DNA of 64,000 bases from Selaginella moellendorffii (Eukaryota > Streptophyta > Lycopodiopsida > Selaginellales > Selaginellaceae): positions 446,264-510,263 of the forward strand of contig NW_003314345.1 of NCBI RefSeq assembly GCF_000143415.4. Direction: 5' to 3'. Below are positions 44,296 to 55,629 of the stretch, piece by piece. The notes beneath the pieces are model-generated. The model ran no database searches. It had not been told where the DNA came from and was given only the letters and a program-made list of their open reading frames with translations. The position numbers and the translations under genes were made by a program. The stretch's first letter is position 1. Each line of letters starts with the position of its first letter.

Positions 44296-46123
44296 TGTGA
44301 GACACAAAATCCCTAGGCCCCAAAGTGGAGCCGGAAGGGCGCCACATGGTAGTGGCCGAAGCGAGAGCCAAAAGAGCATAACACGTTTGGACCAAAAGCT
44401 CCGACTTGAAAAGTCAAGAGCGGGAGTGGAACTCCCAATGAAGTGCTCGAGGAACGAGCACGAAGCGAGCAAAAGGCAAGGCTCCAAAAAGGGACCCAAA
44501 AGGACCAACACATGACACGTGGGAGTGTCCGAAATGGACTCGAGTTGGAGTCCGAAGTGGAGTCCGAGATGGACTCGAGTTGGAGTCCGAAGTGGAGTCC
44601 GAGATGGACTCGAGTTGGAGTCCGAAGTGGAGTCCGAGATGGACCCGAGATGGAGTCCGAGGTGGACCCGAGATGGACCCGAGTTGGAGTCCGAAGTGGA
44701 GTCCGAGATGGACCCGAGATGGAGTCCGAGATGGGACCCGAGATGGAGTCCGAGGTGGACCCGAGATGGACCCGAGTTGGAGTCCGAAGTGGAGTCCGAG
44801 ATGGACCCGAGATGGAGTCCGAGATGGGACCCGAGATGGAGTCCGAGGTGGACCCGAGATGGACCCGAGTTGGAGTCCGAAGTGGAGTCCGAGATGGACC
44901 CGAGATGGAGTCCGAGATGGAGTCCGAGATGGAGTCCGAGGTGGACCCGAGATGGACCCGAAATGGAGTCCGAGATGGAGTCCGAGATGGACCCGAGATG
45001 GAGTCCGAGATGGAGTCCAAGATGGACCCGAGATGGACCCGAGATGGAGTCCGAGATGGAGTCCGAGATGGAGTCCGAGATGGAGTCCGAAGTCGAGTCC
45101 GAGTTCGAGTCCGAGTCCGGAGCCTGAGAGGGTGAAAGCCCAAAGCGTTCGTCTCCCAGACCCTGGGGGGTTTGGTGAGCCCCAAAAGTATAGTAGGGGG
45201 GAGGACTGCAGTGGAGCCAGTTTGGCCAGGAAAGGCCAGTTTGGCCCAGGAAGGCCGGACCCAGTGTTGGGTGATGAGCTGCCCACTGGGAAGTCCAAGA
45301 CTAGAGTGAACATAGACCGACAAGCAGGGTAGCTTGGTGAAGTGTTCAAGAGCCGGCTCTAGTTCCCCCGGGAGATCGACTGGCCGATGCTCCCAATCCA
45401 AGTGTGGGTGGCACTACCTACTTGGATACCTGGTGTGGCTCAACGGAACCCGCTCTAAGCCCATGGCTAGAGCACCCAAGGGTAGAAGGCGAGGAGAGTA
45501 CCCAGGTGGCTCGCGTAAGGCCACGGTGTTCCGAAATGTTGTCCCAAAGGCCCAGACTGTGGAAAGGAAGAGGAGCAGTCCTCTGGGGTAGTGACCAAGG
45601 ACACAGTCGTGTGGTGAGGAAGTCCCAGAGGACCGTGGGACTTAGTGGTCGGGCCTGTGGGTCTCGGTCCTGTGGCAGTGTTGGCAAACACGGCCAGGGG
45701 CAGAAAGGGACTTAGTGGGGACTGACAGAGGGATATTGGGGAAGGCTATTCCCCTTGTCGGTGGGCATCCTAAGGATGCTAAGGAGTGGATCTGAGATGA
45801 CCACTCACGGATGGTTTGCCTAGTCTTGGGGAGCCAAGACTGTGATGCAAGTGGTATTGGACTACCAGTGTGGCAAAGGTGATTGGGCATGGCCTTAGCG
45901 TAACGGGCTGCTATGTCGGTGGTACCTTTGAGTGTCGGTCATGGGATCGGACACGTGGAGCACTTGGACCAAGTGCAAATGTTGAGTGGCACGGATGCCA
46001 TTCTCGGGGCTAGCAAGTCCCAAGTCCTGGATTGGACTTATGGAGGTTGTGAATGAGACTCCTCCAAGTGGTCGGAGGTGTGGTTAAGTGACTAAAGTAG
46101 AATGGAAAATTTAGTCGCTTACA
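44296..46123 (+). repeat. 5' LTR (1,828 bp)
   Basis: Matches 50218-52057 along its whole length. Outside the minisatellite I found three single-base differences, all transitions (at 44439, 45326 and 45524). The net 12-bp length difference from the 3' LTR equals one minisatellite unit. Confidence 0.95.
44531..45120 (+). repeat. 12-bp-unit minisatellite in the 5' LTR
   Basis: About 49 units of a 12-bp family (GAGATGGAGTCC, GAGATGGACCCG, GAGTTGGAGTCC, GAAGTGGAGTCC). They are arranged in higher-order blocks such as GAGTTGGAGTCC-GAAGTGGAGTCC-GAGATGGACCCG. Because the unit is a multiple of three and lacks stops, long frames stay open on both strands; they are not genes. Confidence 0.95.
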
Positions 46124-46126
46124 TTT

Positions 46127-46138
46127 TGGTATCGGAGC
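46127..46138 (+). other. Primer-binding site, initiator tRNA-Met type
   Basis: TGGTATCGGAGC differs at one base from TGGTATCAGAGC, the usual plant site complementary to the 3' end of initiator tRNA-Met. It lies 3 bp after the 5' LTR, where minus-strand synthesis is primed. Confidence 0.9.
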
Positions 46139-48659
46139 TGTTCCTTAGTCCGACTTTTATTGGTGCTCAAGTATATCACCACTAGTGTTGGCATCGGAAG
46201 GTCCAAGGAGTGGGTCTATCCTTGAGGAGTAGCAAGTCGGGAAGACATGGCTCTCCATTACAGTTCATGTGTGAACTTGTAGACGAGGTGGTGGATAGAA
46301 AAGGGCCAATAATGGAACGACTTTGGGATCTTGGGAACAGTGCAAGGTTTTCCTCATTGAGTTGAGGATGTGATCCGGATGAGCATTTGTCTCAGCAAAT
46401 TGGCTAAGGTTGTTGTGGTAAACAACCAAAGTTGGGATCACGGGAAAGATAGAGACTCCAAAACAATAAAGGAGTCACAAGATTATCCTCATATAGTTGA
46501 GGTTGGTGCTCATGAATGTGAGACCAAAGGTAATGACCGTGGTCAAATACGGAAGAGGACTCAAGTCCTTGAAATGGTAGCCGGGGTTACCTCTAATAAA
46601 TGCTGGAACAACCCAAGGAGTTGGGGGTGTATTGAGTGGATGAGTTGGTATTCTCATCACATGGACAAGTAGTCCTAAGGGGCAAAGGTTGCCCCCAGAG
46701 AACAAAATCAAGTGTCGGAGTAACACTTGTGAAAATAGTCCTTTTGAGTAGGACAGGAATGCAAGATGTGTATTCCAGTGAGCTAGTGCCTCACAAGTAG
46801 GACCTTACGGGTCTGTGGATTAACCAAGTCCAAAATTGCTGGATGACTCAAGTAGAGTCAACGGATGGTCCTAAAAGGACTGATGGAAGCATTTGGACTG
46901 AGGTGTGTTGTACCCCACAAAGGATGGGGGGGGGATCATAGGATCCAAGGATGAGAACAGAGGGTATCTCATCAATGGCAAAATAGGCCATGCTAAAGTT
47001 ATGGGAAAGGTGTTCCCAGAAGAAAACAACTCTGACATAAAGTTGTGTGTGACCTCTATGGTGCAGTGCTAACGGATGGTTGGCATGAGAAAGAGCGGTG
47101 TTGGTCTTGGCAAAGACTTAGACACGAAGGGGAAATGTCATAGAGGTAGGCTCGTGGAGCCAATGGTGTGGAGACACCAAATGTGCCAAGGTGTGATACC
47201 TTGAGGCTATGTTGGTGGGTTCATGAGAACCCCTTGCCAAAGGAATCCCAATGGAAATGGGAATAGCATAGCCTAAGCTGCAGAGCATGCAGTTGGAGTG
47301 TGGTGACCCAGATAATGATGGAGGTGTGAAAGCACCAAGCAATGAGTTGTAGGACTTGACAACTATGAGGCAACTAAGCAAGAGGTGCAAAATAACTGGT
47401 TAAACGGGTAGAAGGTAGCTACCCAAGACTTCTTAATAGCATAAGGAAGTTGGATATACCCTTACGGGGGATAAGTTGCTTGTGTTGCGATATAGTAAGT
47501 CAATGTCATAAAAAGAAATACTCATTGTCAAGAAAGCCATCATTGGGACACCCGGACACTCTAGAACACCAAAAGGTGGTGTTTGATGTCGCGAGGGCAA
47601 TGGTTAAAGCCCAAGGGACTAAGTCCCTAGCGAATGATGGATAGAAGGTGCTATCCAAATGTCCAAGGTTGCGGAGACAGGAGAGGACTGTCTACCCGAA
47701 TTGGACAAAGCCAAAAATGGAATTTTGGCAAGGCTAGTGATGGGCATGTAAAGGCCCATAAGCAACAATGTAATCCCAGTGTGTGGGATTATAAGGTGAG
47801 CATACCCGGATTGAGGAACCACTCCCTAGGCTATTGGGTAGGTCCATCCCTAAGAATACTTGCTAAAGCAGGATAGAAAGTGCAAAGCTATCCTCCTGGT
47901 CTGGAGGAGAATGACCGAAGGAAAGGTGTGAAGCCAAAGGCAAGTAGTATTGGGATGGAATTGAACCATAGAAATCAAAGGGCATATCCGATAGTGGTTA
48001 TGAAAGTTGGGAGTGGAGAATCAAGAGGGTGCTCGAGGATGTTGTTGCTAGCAACCGTGATGCCATGAAGAGTCTAAAATATGGAATTGTCCATGTTAGA
48101 CTATATGGCAATTATAAAGCTTGCGAAAGGGGAGGCCTTAGCAAGCTGAGGGACAGAGCTCCTTCAAGGTTCCCAAAGACGATTCTAGGTAGCGTAGTAC
48201 CTAGAAAGGCCAAGTGTAGATGGTTCATGGAACGCGCGAAATTAGAGTGGCGCAGCAGAAGCGTGGTCTTGAAGCTTGCCATGAGGCAAGGTTATCAAGG
48301 TTAGGGAAGTAGTTCCCGAGTGTTCAAAGAGAGGGCTTTGAACGAAAGTCGATGGTCAAGGACTTTCACGCTTATGCAGGAACCATGTTACAATGGTCGG
48401 AGGACTTGCCAAGTGAGATTGGCACGTCGGGGGAACAAAGACCCTAGTTGAAGGTGATAACTTCAAAAAGGGTGGGCCATGGGGCCGAGCATGGAGGAGT
48501 CCATGCATGATCACAGACATGTCAAGTGAGAGGACTTGGCAGTGTGGAGGAACTAGGTTCCTAAGCTGTGATCTGTAGCGCGCTTTAAAAATAGGTTGGT
48601 GCACCGGCGTGGGGAGTCACGCCAGGCATCTAGTGTGATGCCGTCCGTAGATGCATATA

Positions 48660-48720
48660 CGGAGGTTGGGTTCGAGTCCCGACCCTCTAGTGCTTGGGTT
48701 CGAGTCCCAAATCACTAGGG
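48660..48720 (+). other. Two tandem tRNA T-arm-like hairpins
   Basis: TTGGG-TTCGAGT-CCCGA at 48666-48682 and TTGGG-TTCGAGT-CCCAA at 48694-48710 are both perfect T-arms. The second is further enclosed by CTAGTG (48687-48692) and CACTAG (48713-48718), which makes a minihelix like a tRNA acceptor plus T-arm. No D-arm or anticodon arm is recognisable upstream. Confidence 0.6.
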
Positions 48721-50205
48721 CGTGGTGATGGTTTGGAATATGAGGACACTCATATTTCGGTGGTCATGGACTCTCAGTGGGGAGACTGGTTTGGGCACAC
48801 CGCCAAGCGAGGGATGCCTCGGAGTCGTGATGCACGGTTAGATTGCTTAGTGTGAAAGCTCAGCATATCTAACTTGAACACTTTGGTGCAAGTGGCACCA
48901 AGGTCGTGGTGAGTGAGATGGGGACACCTAATCTCAGTTGCTATGAACCCTTGGCCATAAGGGCTAGCTTGGGTGCACCGCCAAGTGTGGGGGATGCCCC
49001 CGGGGTTATAGTCAACAACTTGGAGGTCTAGAAGACCAAGTACCTCTTGGCAACTCTGTTAAGGTGCCAAGGTGAGATCACTAGGTGATCTTATGGCCAG
49101 ATAAGGACAAGGTCCTTGGTTGGCTAAGGAATGAAGTTCCTGGTTCAAAATGTTGAAATTGAACTGTTTAAGGTGGTGTGGCTTGGTCGTGATAACCAAG
49201 TGGGAAGAGCACCTAAGGGAAATAAACTATGTCGATGCGATGGCATAGTGAGTCCGAGGAAAGTAGTCTCTATAAAAGACCCATGGGAGGGTCACGAAGT
49301 TGGGCCGTGGATAGAGCCCATAGCAGAAGATGATAAAGAGACGTACTAGGGGTGAACATCCTCCGGACTTGGCAAAGAAGAGTCTTTGCTATGGAACCGA
49401 AACAATACCTCAAGGAGGGAGGTAGAGATTCGATGTTGCTTGGTGCAACAATCAACGGATAGGAGCAAAAGATGAATGGCCAAGATAGGGCCGTGGAATC
49501 CCTTGGAAGGAATCCAAGTGACAAAGTTAGGCGAGGAACACTAATGTGTTGGACGCTAACAAGTTGCGGGAAAGGAAGTGTGTTTCCAAGGAGGGATTCC
49601 GAATTGCTCCGATTTGGCAAAAGTGGAAGCTCCAAGGGAGGGAGCGGTAAGGTAGCCAAATGATAGGGCCATGAACAGCCCTAGCACAAAGTATGATAAC
49701 TGGAACTTTGGCACGAAATAGAAGAGAGGATGATGGTGCCCTCGAGTAGAGAACTTCCTAGGATGGGAAGTGGAGTTGCACAAAAGGTGCAAGGCAAGGT
49801 GTCGGAGACACCTAGGAAATTGACTCCAAGAAGTCAAAATTCAAAGTTCCAAAGTGCAAAGGTTATATCGATGGAAATTGAGACTACTCGAGAAGGAGTA
49901 GTGGGTTTGACTTAGAGAAGGGTCTCTAAGAGGTTTAGCGAGAACTAAACCAATAAAAGGAGAGAACTAATCCTTGTGGTCCAATCAGTCTCTAAGTTGG
50001 GGAGACTACCCTCCTTAGAGGATAGGCAAGGCATAGTGAGCCTTTGGTGTCAAACCATTGAGGCATATGCAAAAGGCATGGTGAGCCTTCAATGTCAAAC
50101 CATTGACAAATATTGGCTAGGTGCCAAGGATGGAAATGGTAACACATACAGGTGTTACTTTACAAAATGGTTTACCGTTCGATGAGGACATCGAACTTCG
50201 TCTAT

Positions 50206-50216
50206 GGGTGGTGGAG
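50206..50216 (+). other. Polypurine tract
   Basis: GGGTGGTGGAG ends one base before the 3' LTR (50218). It is interrupted by T residues, so it is an imperfect tract. Position fits the plus-strand primer. Confidence 0.6.
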
Positions 50217-50217
50217 T

Positions 50218-52057
50218 TGTGAGACACAAAATCCCTAGGCCCCAAAGTGGAGCCGGAAGGGCGCCACATGGTAGTGGCCGAAGCGAGAGCCAAAAGAGCA
50301 TAACACGTTTGGACCAAAAGCTCCGACTTGAAAAGTCAAGAGCGGGAGTGGAACTCCCAACGAAGTGCTCGAGGAACGAGCACGAAGCGAGCAAAAGGCA
50401 AGGCTCCAAAAAGGGACCCAAAAGGACCAACACATGACACGTGGGAGTGTCCGAAATGGACTCGAGTTGGAGTCCGAAGTGGAGTCCGAGATGGACTCGA
50501 GTTGGAGTCCGAAGTGGAGTCCGAGATGGACTCGAGTTGGAGTCCGAAGTGGAGTCCGAGATGGACCCGAGTTGGAGTCCGAAGTGGAGTCCGAGATGGA
50601 CCCGAGATGGAGTCCGAGGTGGACCCGAGATGGACCCGAGTTGGAGTCCGAAGTGGAGTCCGAGATGGACCCGAGATGGAGTCCGAGATGGGACCCGAGA
50701 TGGACCCGAGTTGGAGTCCGAAGTGGAGTCCGAGATGGACCCGAGATGGAGTCCGAGATGGGACCCGAGATGGAGTCCGAGGTGGACCCGAGATGGACCC
50801 GAGTTGGAGTCCGAAGTGGAGTCCGAGATGGACCCGAGATGGAGTCCGAGATGGAGTCCGAGATGGAGTCCGAGGTGGACCCGAGATGGACCCGAAATGG
50901 AGTCCGAGATGGAGTCCGAGATGGACCCGAGATGGAGTCCGAGATGGAGTCCAAGATGGACCCGAGATGGACCCGAGATGGAGTCCGAGATGGAGTCCGA
51001 GATGGAGTCCGAGATGGAGTCCGAAGTCGAGTCCGAGTTCGAGTCCGAGTCCGGAGCCTGAGAGGGTGAAAGCCCAAAGCGTTCGTCTCCCAGACCCTGG
51101 GGGGTTTGGTGAGCCCCAAAAGTATAGTAGGGGGGAGGACTGCAGTGGAGCCAGTTTGGCCAGGAAAGGCCAGTTTGGCCCAGGAAGGCCGGACCCAGTG
51201 TTGGGTGATGAGCTGCCCACTGGGAAGTCCAAGACTAGAGTGAACATAGACCGACAAGCGGGGTAGCTTGGTGAAGTGTTCAAGAGCCGGCTCTAGTTCC
51301 CCCGGGAGATCGACTGGCCGATGCTCCCAATCCAAGTGTGGGTGGCACTACCTACTTGGATACCTGGTGTGGCTCAACGGAACCCGCTCTAAGCCCATGG
51401 CTAGAGCACCCAAGGGTAGAAGGCGAGGAGAGTACCCAGGTGGCTCGCGTAAGGCCATGGTGTTCCGAAATGTTGTCCCAAAGGCCCAGACTGTGGAAAG
51501 GAAGAGGAGCAGTCCTCTGGGGTAGTGACCAAGGACACAGTCGTGTGGTGAGGAAGTCCCAGAGGACCGTGGGACTTAGTGGTCGGGCCTGTGGGTCTCG
51601 GTCCTGTGGCAGTGTTGGCAAACACGGCCAGGGGCAGAAAGGGACTTAGTGGGGACTGACAGAGGGATATTGGGGAAGGCTATTCCCCTTGTCGGTGGGC
51701 ATCCTAAGGATGCTAAGGAGTGGATCTGAGATGACCACTCACGGATGGTTTGCCTAGTCTTGGGGAGCCAAGACTGTGATGCAAGTGGTATTGGACTACC
51801 AGTGTGGCAAAGGTGATTGGGCATGGCCTTAGCGTAACGGGCTGCTATGTCGGTGGTACCTTTGAGTGTCGGTCATGGGATCGGACACGTGGAGCACTTG
51901 GACCAAGTGCAAATGTTGAGTGGCACGGATGCCATTCTCGGGGCTAGCAAGTCCCAAGTCCTGGATTGGACTTATGGAGGTTGTGAATGAGACTCCTCCA
52001 AGTGGTCGGAGGTGTGGTTAAGTGACTAAAGTAGAATGGAAAATTTAGTCGCTTACA
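50218..52057 (+). repeat. 3' LTR (1,840 bp)
   Basis: Direct repeat of 44296-46123, TGTGAGACAC to CGCTTACA, with transition differences at 50361, 51260 and 51458. Confidence 0.95.
50453..51054 (+). repeat. 12-bp-unit minisatellite in the 3' LTR
   Basis: Same unit family as 44531-45120 but one unit longer overall, and with a different internal block order: four consecutive TTGGAGTCCGAAGTGGAGTCC blocks at the start, and one fewer GGGACCCGAGATGGAGTCCGAGG segment later. This shows gain and loss of units since insertion. Confidence 0.95.
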
Positions 52058-52424
52058 GTTCCCTATGTCTTCAAGCATTTTAAAGATGCTAAGGTGTGAT
52101 CATAAGATGACCACTCATGGATGGATGGCAATTGAGAATAAAATTGTGGTACGAGTGGTCTTGGACTACCAATGAAACAAATGTAAATGGACATAACTTT
52201 AGCCTAATGGACTGATAAACAAGTTAATATATCAATGGTACCTTTGGATATCTATAATGGGATTGGACACATAGAGCATTTGGACCAAGTGTAAAGGTAA
52301 AGTGGCATAAATGCCATTCACATGGGTAACAAGTCTTTAAATCAAGAATAAAATTTATAAATGTTGTAAGTTTCTAAATGATTAAAGGTGTGGTAAAGTA
52401 GAATAAAAAATTTAGTTATTTATA
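52058..52424 (+). mobile_element. Right half of the older decayed LTR
   Basis: Begins with the right GTTCC target duplication. It then follows the young LTR's last 370 bp: GATGCTAAGG(T)GTG, GATGACCACTCATGGATGG, GTCTTGGACTACCAATG, GGACCAAGTG(T)AAA, GTGTGGTAAAGTAGAATAAAAAATTTAG. It ends at TTATTTATA where the young copy has TCGCTTACA. No clear primer-binding site follows, so it may be a solo LTR. Confidence 0.85.
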
Positions 52425-53290
52425 ATTAGTGGCTATTTAAAATATAATATACCCTTGTATTTCTACCCCTAAAAATTGAAATCATACGTATTGGGCATCC
52501 ATGAATACATCCTTTATCTTGTAGAATATTCACAGACGAAGGCATCCATTATGGGATTGTGGTATAGGTGGTGATTAATTGTCTCATATGGAATAATTAA
52601 TCTATACAATAGAAGGATTGATACATTCAGTGTAAAAATGGGGGTTATTAGTCAATAGTTAATAAGGATATTGACATCTCTAAAAGGGGGGGTGAGTGTA
52701 GTGCATGTGAAGATTTGAATATATTATTGTGGACTTTTAAAACCTTAAGGGATTAATGGGAATAAAATAGCCACTAAAGGCTTTTTTATAAAGCAATTAC
52801 TCACCCTAAAGGGAGAGAGATAAAGTGCATTACAACTCATATTAGTGAAGATGAATGGTAGTTTTGATTATCTTTAAGGAGTGATTTGATTTACACTTTT
52901 AATTTAAATTTGATTTTTGCATCTTTTAGATCTCATTTTCCTTATAATTTTTTTTTTTTTGCATTTTTTTTATTCATCTTTATAGAAAAGAATTAGCCTC
53001 TTCCTCTTCCTTTGACTTTAGAATAGTAGGCGCAATTGCTCGATATTATGTGGTTGCAATTTAACAATCACATTTAGTTAATGGCAATATTCATTATGCA
53101 TGGTATAATTCCTCTTGCTCTTACTACCAATCTTCATATCCGACTAGAGTTTTTTCATAAAAATCCTAGGGATGATATATACCATTAGTTTGATTGCCAC
53201 CTATCATTCTTAGCATGATGCTTGACATTTGCATGAGTTTCCCATATATCTCTAAAAGATAATATTGTAGTGGTATAATAGTTTAAACAT
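52425..53290. other. AT-rich decayed transposon DNA
   Basis: No open frame or recognisable motif; probable continuation of old retrotransposon sequence. Confidence 0.4.
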
Positions 53291-53297
53291 AACCATT

Positions 53298-53472
53298 CAT
53301 GTGGACTGGAGCATTCTCTTGGATACCTTCAAGCACACATTTAGACATGATGATTGTGATAATGCCTTCCCACAATTACATCATCTTTGTCAAAGGTTAT
53401 CTGAGTTAGTGATGCAATTTTGTGTTTGCTTCTGGAGCCTCTTGTGTAAACAACCAAAGAGAATAACTCAAA
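53298..53472 (+). pseudogene. Decayed retrotransposon gag fragment
   Basis: The plus frame contains TFKHTFRHDDCDNAFPQLHH, then LCQRLSELVMQFCVCF, with the spacing of plant Ty3/gypsy gag (F..F......L..L.Q..S....Y...F). It is flanked by LTR-type repeats. The match is weak and based on spacing only. Confidence 0.4.
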
Positions 53473-53497
53473 AAACAAATTTATATAAGGGCATTTT

Positions 53498-53600
53498 ACC
53501 AATTGGTTAAGGGTCTTGGGATATTTGGGGATAAGTGTTTTTAGGTTTGAGTAATACTGAGCTCCCAGAAAGTCCAAATTTAGGAACTTACATCTTGTTT
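53498..53600 (+). repeat. Dispersed LTR-end repeat, copy 3
   Basis: CCAATTGGTTAAGGGTCTTGGGATATTTGGGG through AGGAACTTACATC is the reverse complement of copies 1 and 2. Confidence 0.75.
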
Positions 53601-54240
53601 TATATAAAGCCAAATATGTTGGAGTAGATTAACTTAGGTAGTCACACACCAACACTTCATGAAGATTTTATAGAACTTATGTATACACTTGCTCCAACCA
53701 CCCTTCACAATTATCGCAAATGTGACTTCAGGTATCGAAAGATACTTGTTGGTCAATCCTTACGGGCACTCTCTCCTTACTGCTATGACGGCAGAAGGTC
53801 AGTACTGCTAGTTCCTTTTATTGGCCCCTATTGTCCAAGTGTTAGTAAACTGGACTTAGCATCTATACTTAGCCGGATGAGCATAAGGAAGGAATTCCTA
53901 AGTGTCTATTTGGCCAAGCATACTTAGCCTGGCTTTTTAGTTCTCTTTTGCTCTATCTTGCACTGATTTCACAAGAACCCTCGCATATTGAGTCTAGTCC
54001 CTCAATATTACTACATGATAGCTTACCGTGTCTACCAAACACCCTCATTATTATGCCCTTTGTGTTAGTCTCATTTCGGTCCCAAATGCTATTTATGGAA
54101 AGTGTCTAGATTTGCTCATTTGGCATATCTATAAAGTGTAGAGATTATCTTGAACACAATGGTGTTCGTCTGTCCAAATTCATAATCTAAAAATATTCCA
54201 TATTTAGTAAGTTTCGAACTTATCCAAGAGACTAACTCCT
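53601..54240. other. AT-rich spacer between LTR-type repeats
   Basis: A short open frame at 53679-53927 has no recognisable product. Nothing else is seen. Confidence 0.35.
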
Positions 54241-54249
54241 GGTACTAAA

Positions 54250-54640
54250 GGAGGCTTGGGGTGAAAGCCCAAAGTGTATGTTCCTCAAGGGGGCAAGGGG
54301 GGAGGGGGGGTTATGAGAGGTTCCAAATGTATAGTAAAAATAGTGGTTGGAATGCATATCTAACCACCTAAGATATTAGTTTAGCTCTTATTTGGCTGTG
54401 TTGCTCTTTTTCTACGTCCGGTTTAGGTCTAAGCCCAAGCTCCACTCTGCTTTAGTCGGTGGGGTACCCTCTTCCTCGCATTAGGCCACCGGTATGCCAA
54501 AATTGTGCTAGACACTATTTGACACCATTTTGCATGTAGGTGCTAGATACGGGGAGCTGGTGCTTCTGCGATTGTACTAAACCCTCGTTTCATAGTGCAA
54601 CGGGATTGGAGTTTGAGCTACAAATTCAGGTCCACTACAA
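54250..54640 (+). repeat. LTR-type repeat related to 42380-42660 and to the young LTR
   Basis: GGGTGAAAGCCCAAAGTGTATG also occurs in the young LTRs as GGGTGAAAGCCCAAAGCGTTCG (45129 and 51063). The following G-run and AAATGTATAGTA are shared with 42380-42420. Confidence 0.65.
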
Positions 54641-55454
54641 AAATGCTTTTTGATTAGCATAATGTTATGAAATATTGCTTCTTCCACTTTTTATTGCACA
54701 TTCTTTAGCTTTAATTTCTATAGAAGATGATCTTATTTTGATGAAAGTTGATACTACTGTTGTTTGTGTTCAAAAACAAGGGCAAGGATGTGGTTGTGGC
54801 GTGATATCTATTGCTAGGTGTGTAATAAAGCTAGCCATACATATCAGTGTTGTCGGTGTTTTCCAGATTGGCATCTTCTATTTCTTAAGTAGAGGTTTTG
54901 GCATTAATAACATATTATTGGTGCTACTTTAGTGGAATGTCTTGACACAAAAATTCTTCTAAGAAATGAGGAATTACATAATTAGTAAAGGGTCCTTGTG
55001 CAAATAAGTCAATGACCTCTCTATCCTTCTTTTGGGAGTACTATCAAGGGTTCACTCGACATCACATTTAGTGTTTACTTTCTAAGCTCGTTTTTATATC
55101 AAAATATTGGTTGGTATAAGTTTAAGTTTATCTTTTATTTCTTGGTCTATTGGCAGACATTGCCATCTACAATTTTATCATGCGATAGAGTCAATCTTCT
55201 TTTTTTACAACAACGACTATAGATATACATATGCGCAGGATAAGGTGGACCTAACTGTGCATATGGGTGATCTTAAACTTGAACTTCAATTATTGCAAGC
55301 GGTGTTGAGTCAAACTTTTAACTTTATTAGTATGGATTGGTTGTAACACAATCACCCCAAATGTGACTTTAAGGCTTTTCCCCTTTATCTCATACCTTTT
55401 CATATTTCTTCTTTCCTTTCATTTATGTTCCACTTTATCCCTTCTATTCTACAT

Positions 55455-55572
55455 GGGCATATAGGACATTAGTATATGATTGAGAAGCTATACAAATTTT
55501 TTTATTGGCTTAATATGTAATATGATCTTATTCAATATGTAAATAGTTGTGTTTGGTGCCAAACTTATAATA
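55455..55572 (+). pseudogene. Decayed Ty3/gypsy integrase zinc-finger fragment
   Basis: The plus frame reads GH-x-YMIEKLYKFFYWLNM-stop-YDLIQYVNSCVWCQTY. This fits the H2C2 integrase motif (H..G..KT....FYWP.M..D...YV..C..CQ). An in-frame TAA replaces a codon after the WLNM block, so it is dead. It identifies the surrounding AT-rich DNA as a Ty3/gypsy element. Confidence 0.75.
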
Positions 55573-55629
55573 CTCCCTCTTAAATATAAAAGGAAATTGC
55601 TTATGAATAAAAATGCACCTTTTATTTTA

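Larger units (their letters stand above)
46124..50217 (+). other. Non-coding interior of the LARD-like element
   Basis: It starts with a 3-base spacer and the primer-binding site. G/A-rich throughout, with short imperfect internal repeats, for example CACCGCCAAGCGAGGGATGCC near 48800 and CACCGCCAAGTGTGGGGGATGCC near 48980. Short frames (for example 49131-49349) show no gag or pol motif. Two tRNA T-arm-like hairpins lie at 48660-48720. Confidence 0.8.
44296..52057 (+). mobile_element. Complete non-autonomous LTR retrotransposon (LARD-like)
   Basis: This 7,762-bp element has two near-identical LTRs, both starting TGTGAGACAC and ending CGCTTACA, with the canonical TG..CA ends. A perfect 5-bp target duplication (GTTCC) flanks it. 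A primer-binding site TGGTATCGGAGC follows the left LTR, and a purine-rich tract precedes the right one. The 4.1-kb interior has no gag, protease, reverse transcriptase or integrase and no open frame above about 130 codons. It must therefore have moved by borrowing proteins from an autonomous relative. Large size and a non-coding interior fit the LARD class. Confidence 0.95.

Noticed and set aside
44313-45401. Long open frames on both strands (up to about 360 codons) with RTPSRTPS, GLHLGLH or ESEMES repeats; same at 50235-51335
   Set aside because: They are produced by the 12-bp LTR minisatellite, whose unit is a multiple of three without stops in any frame. They overlap each other on both strands and have no non-repetitive domain.
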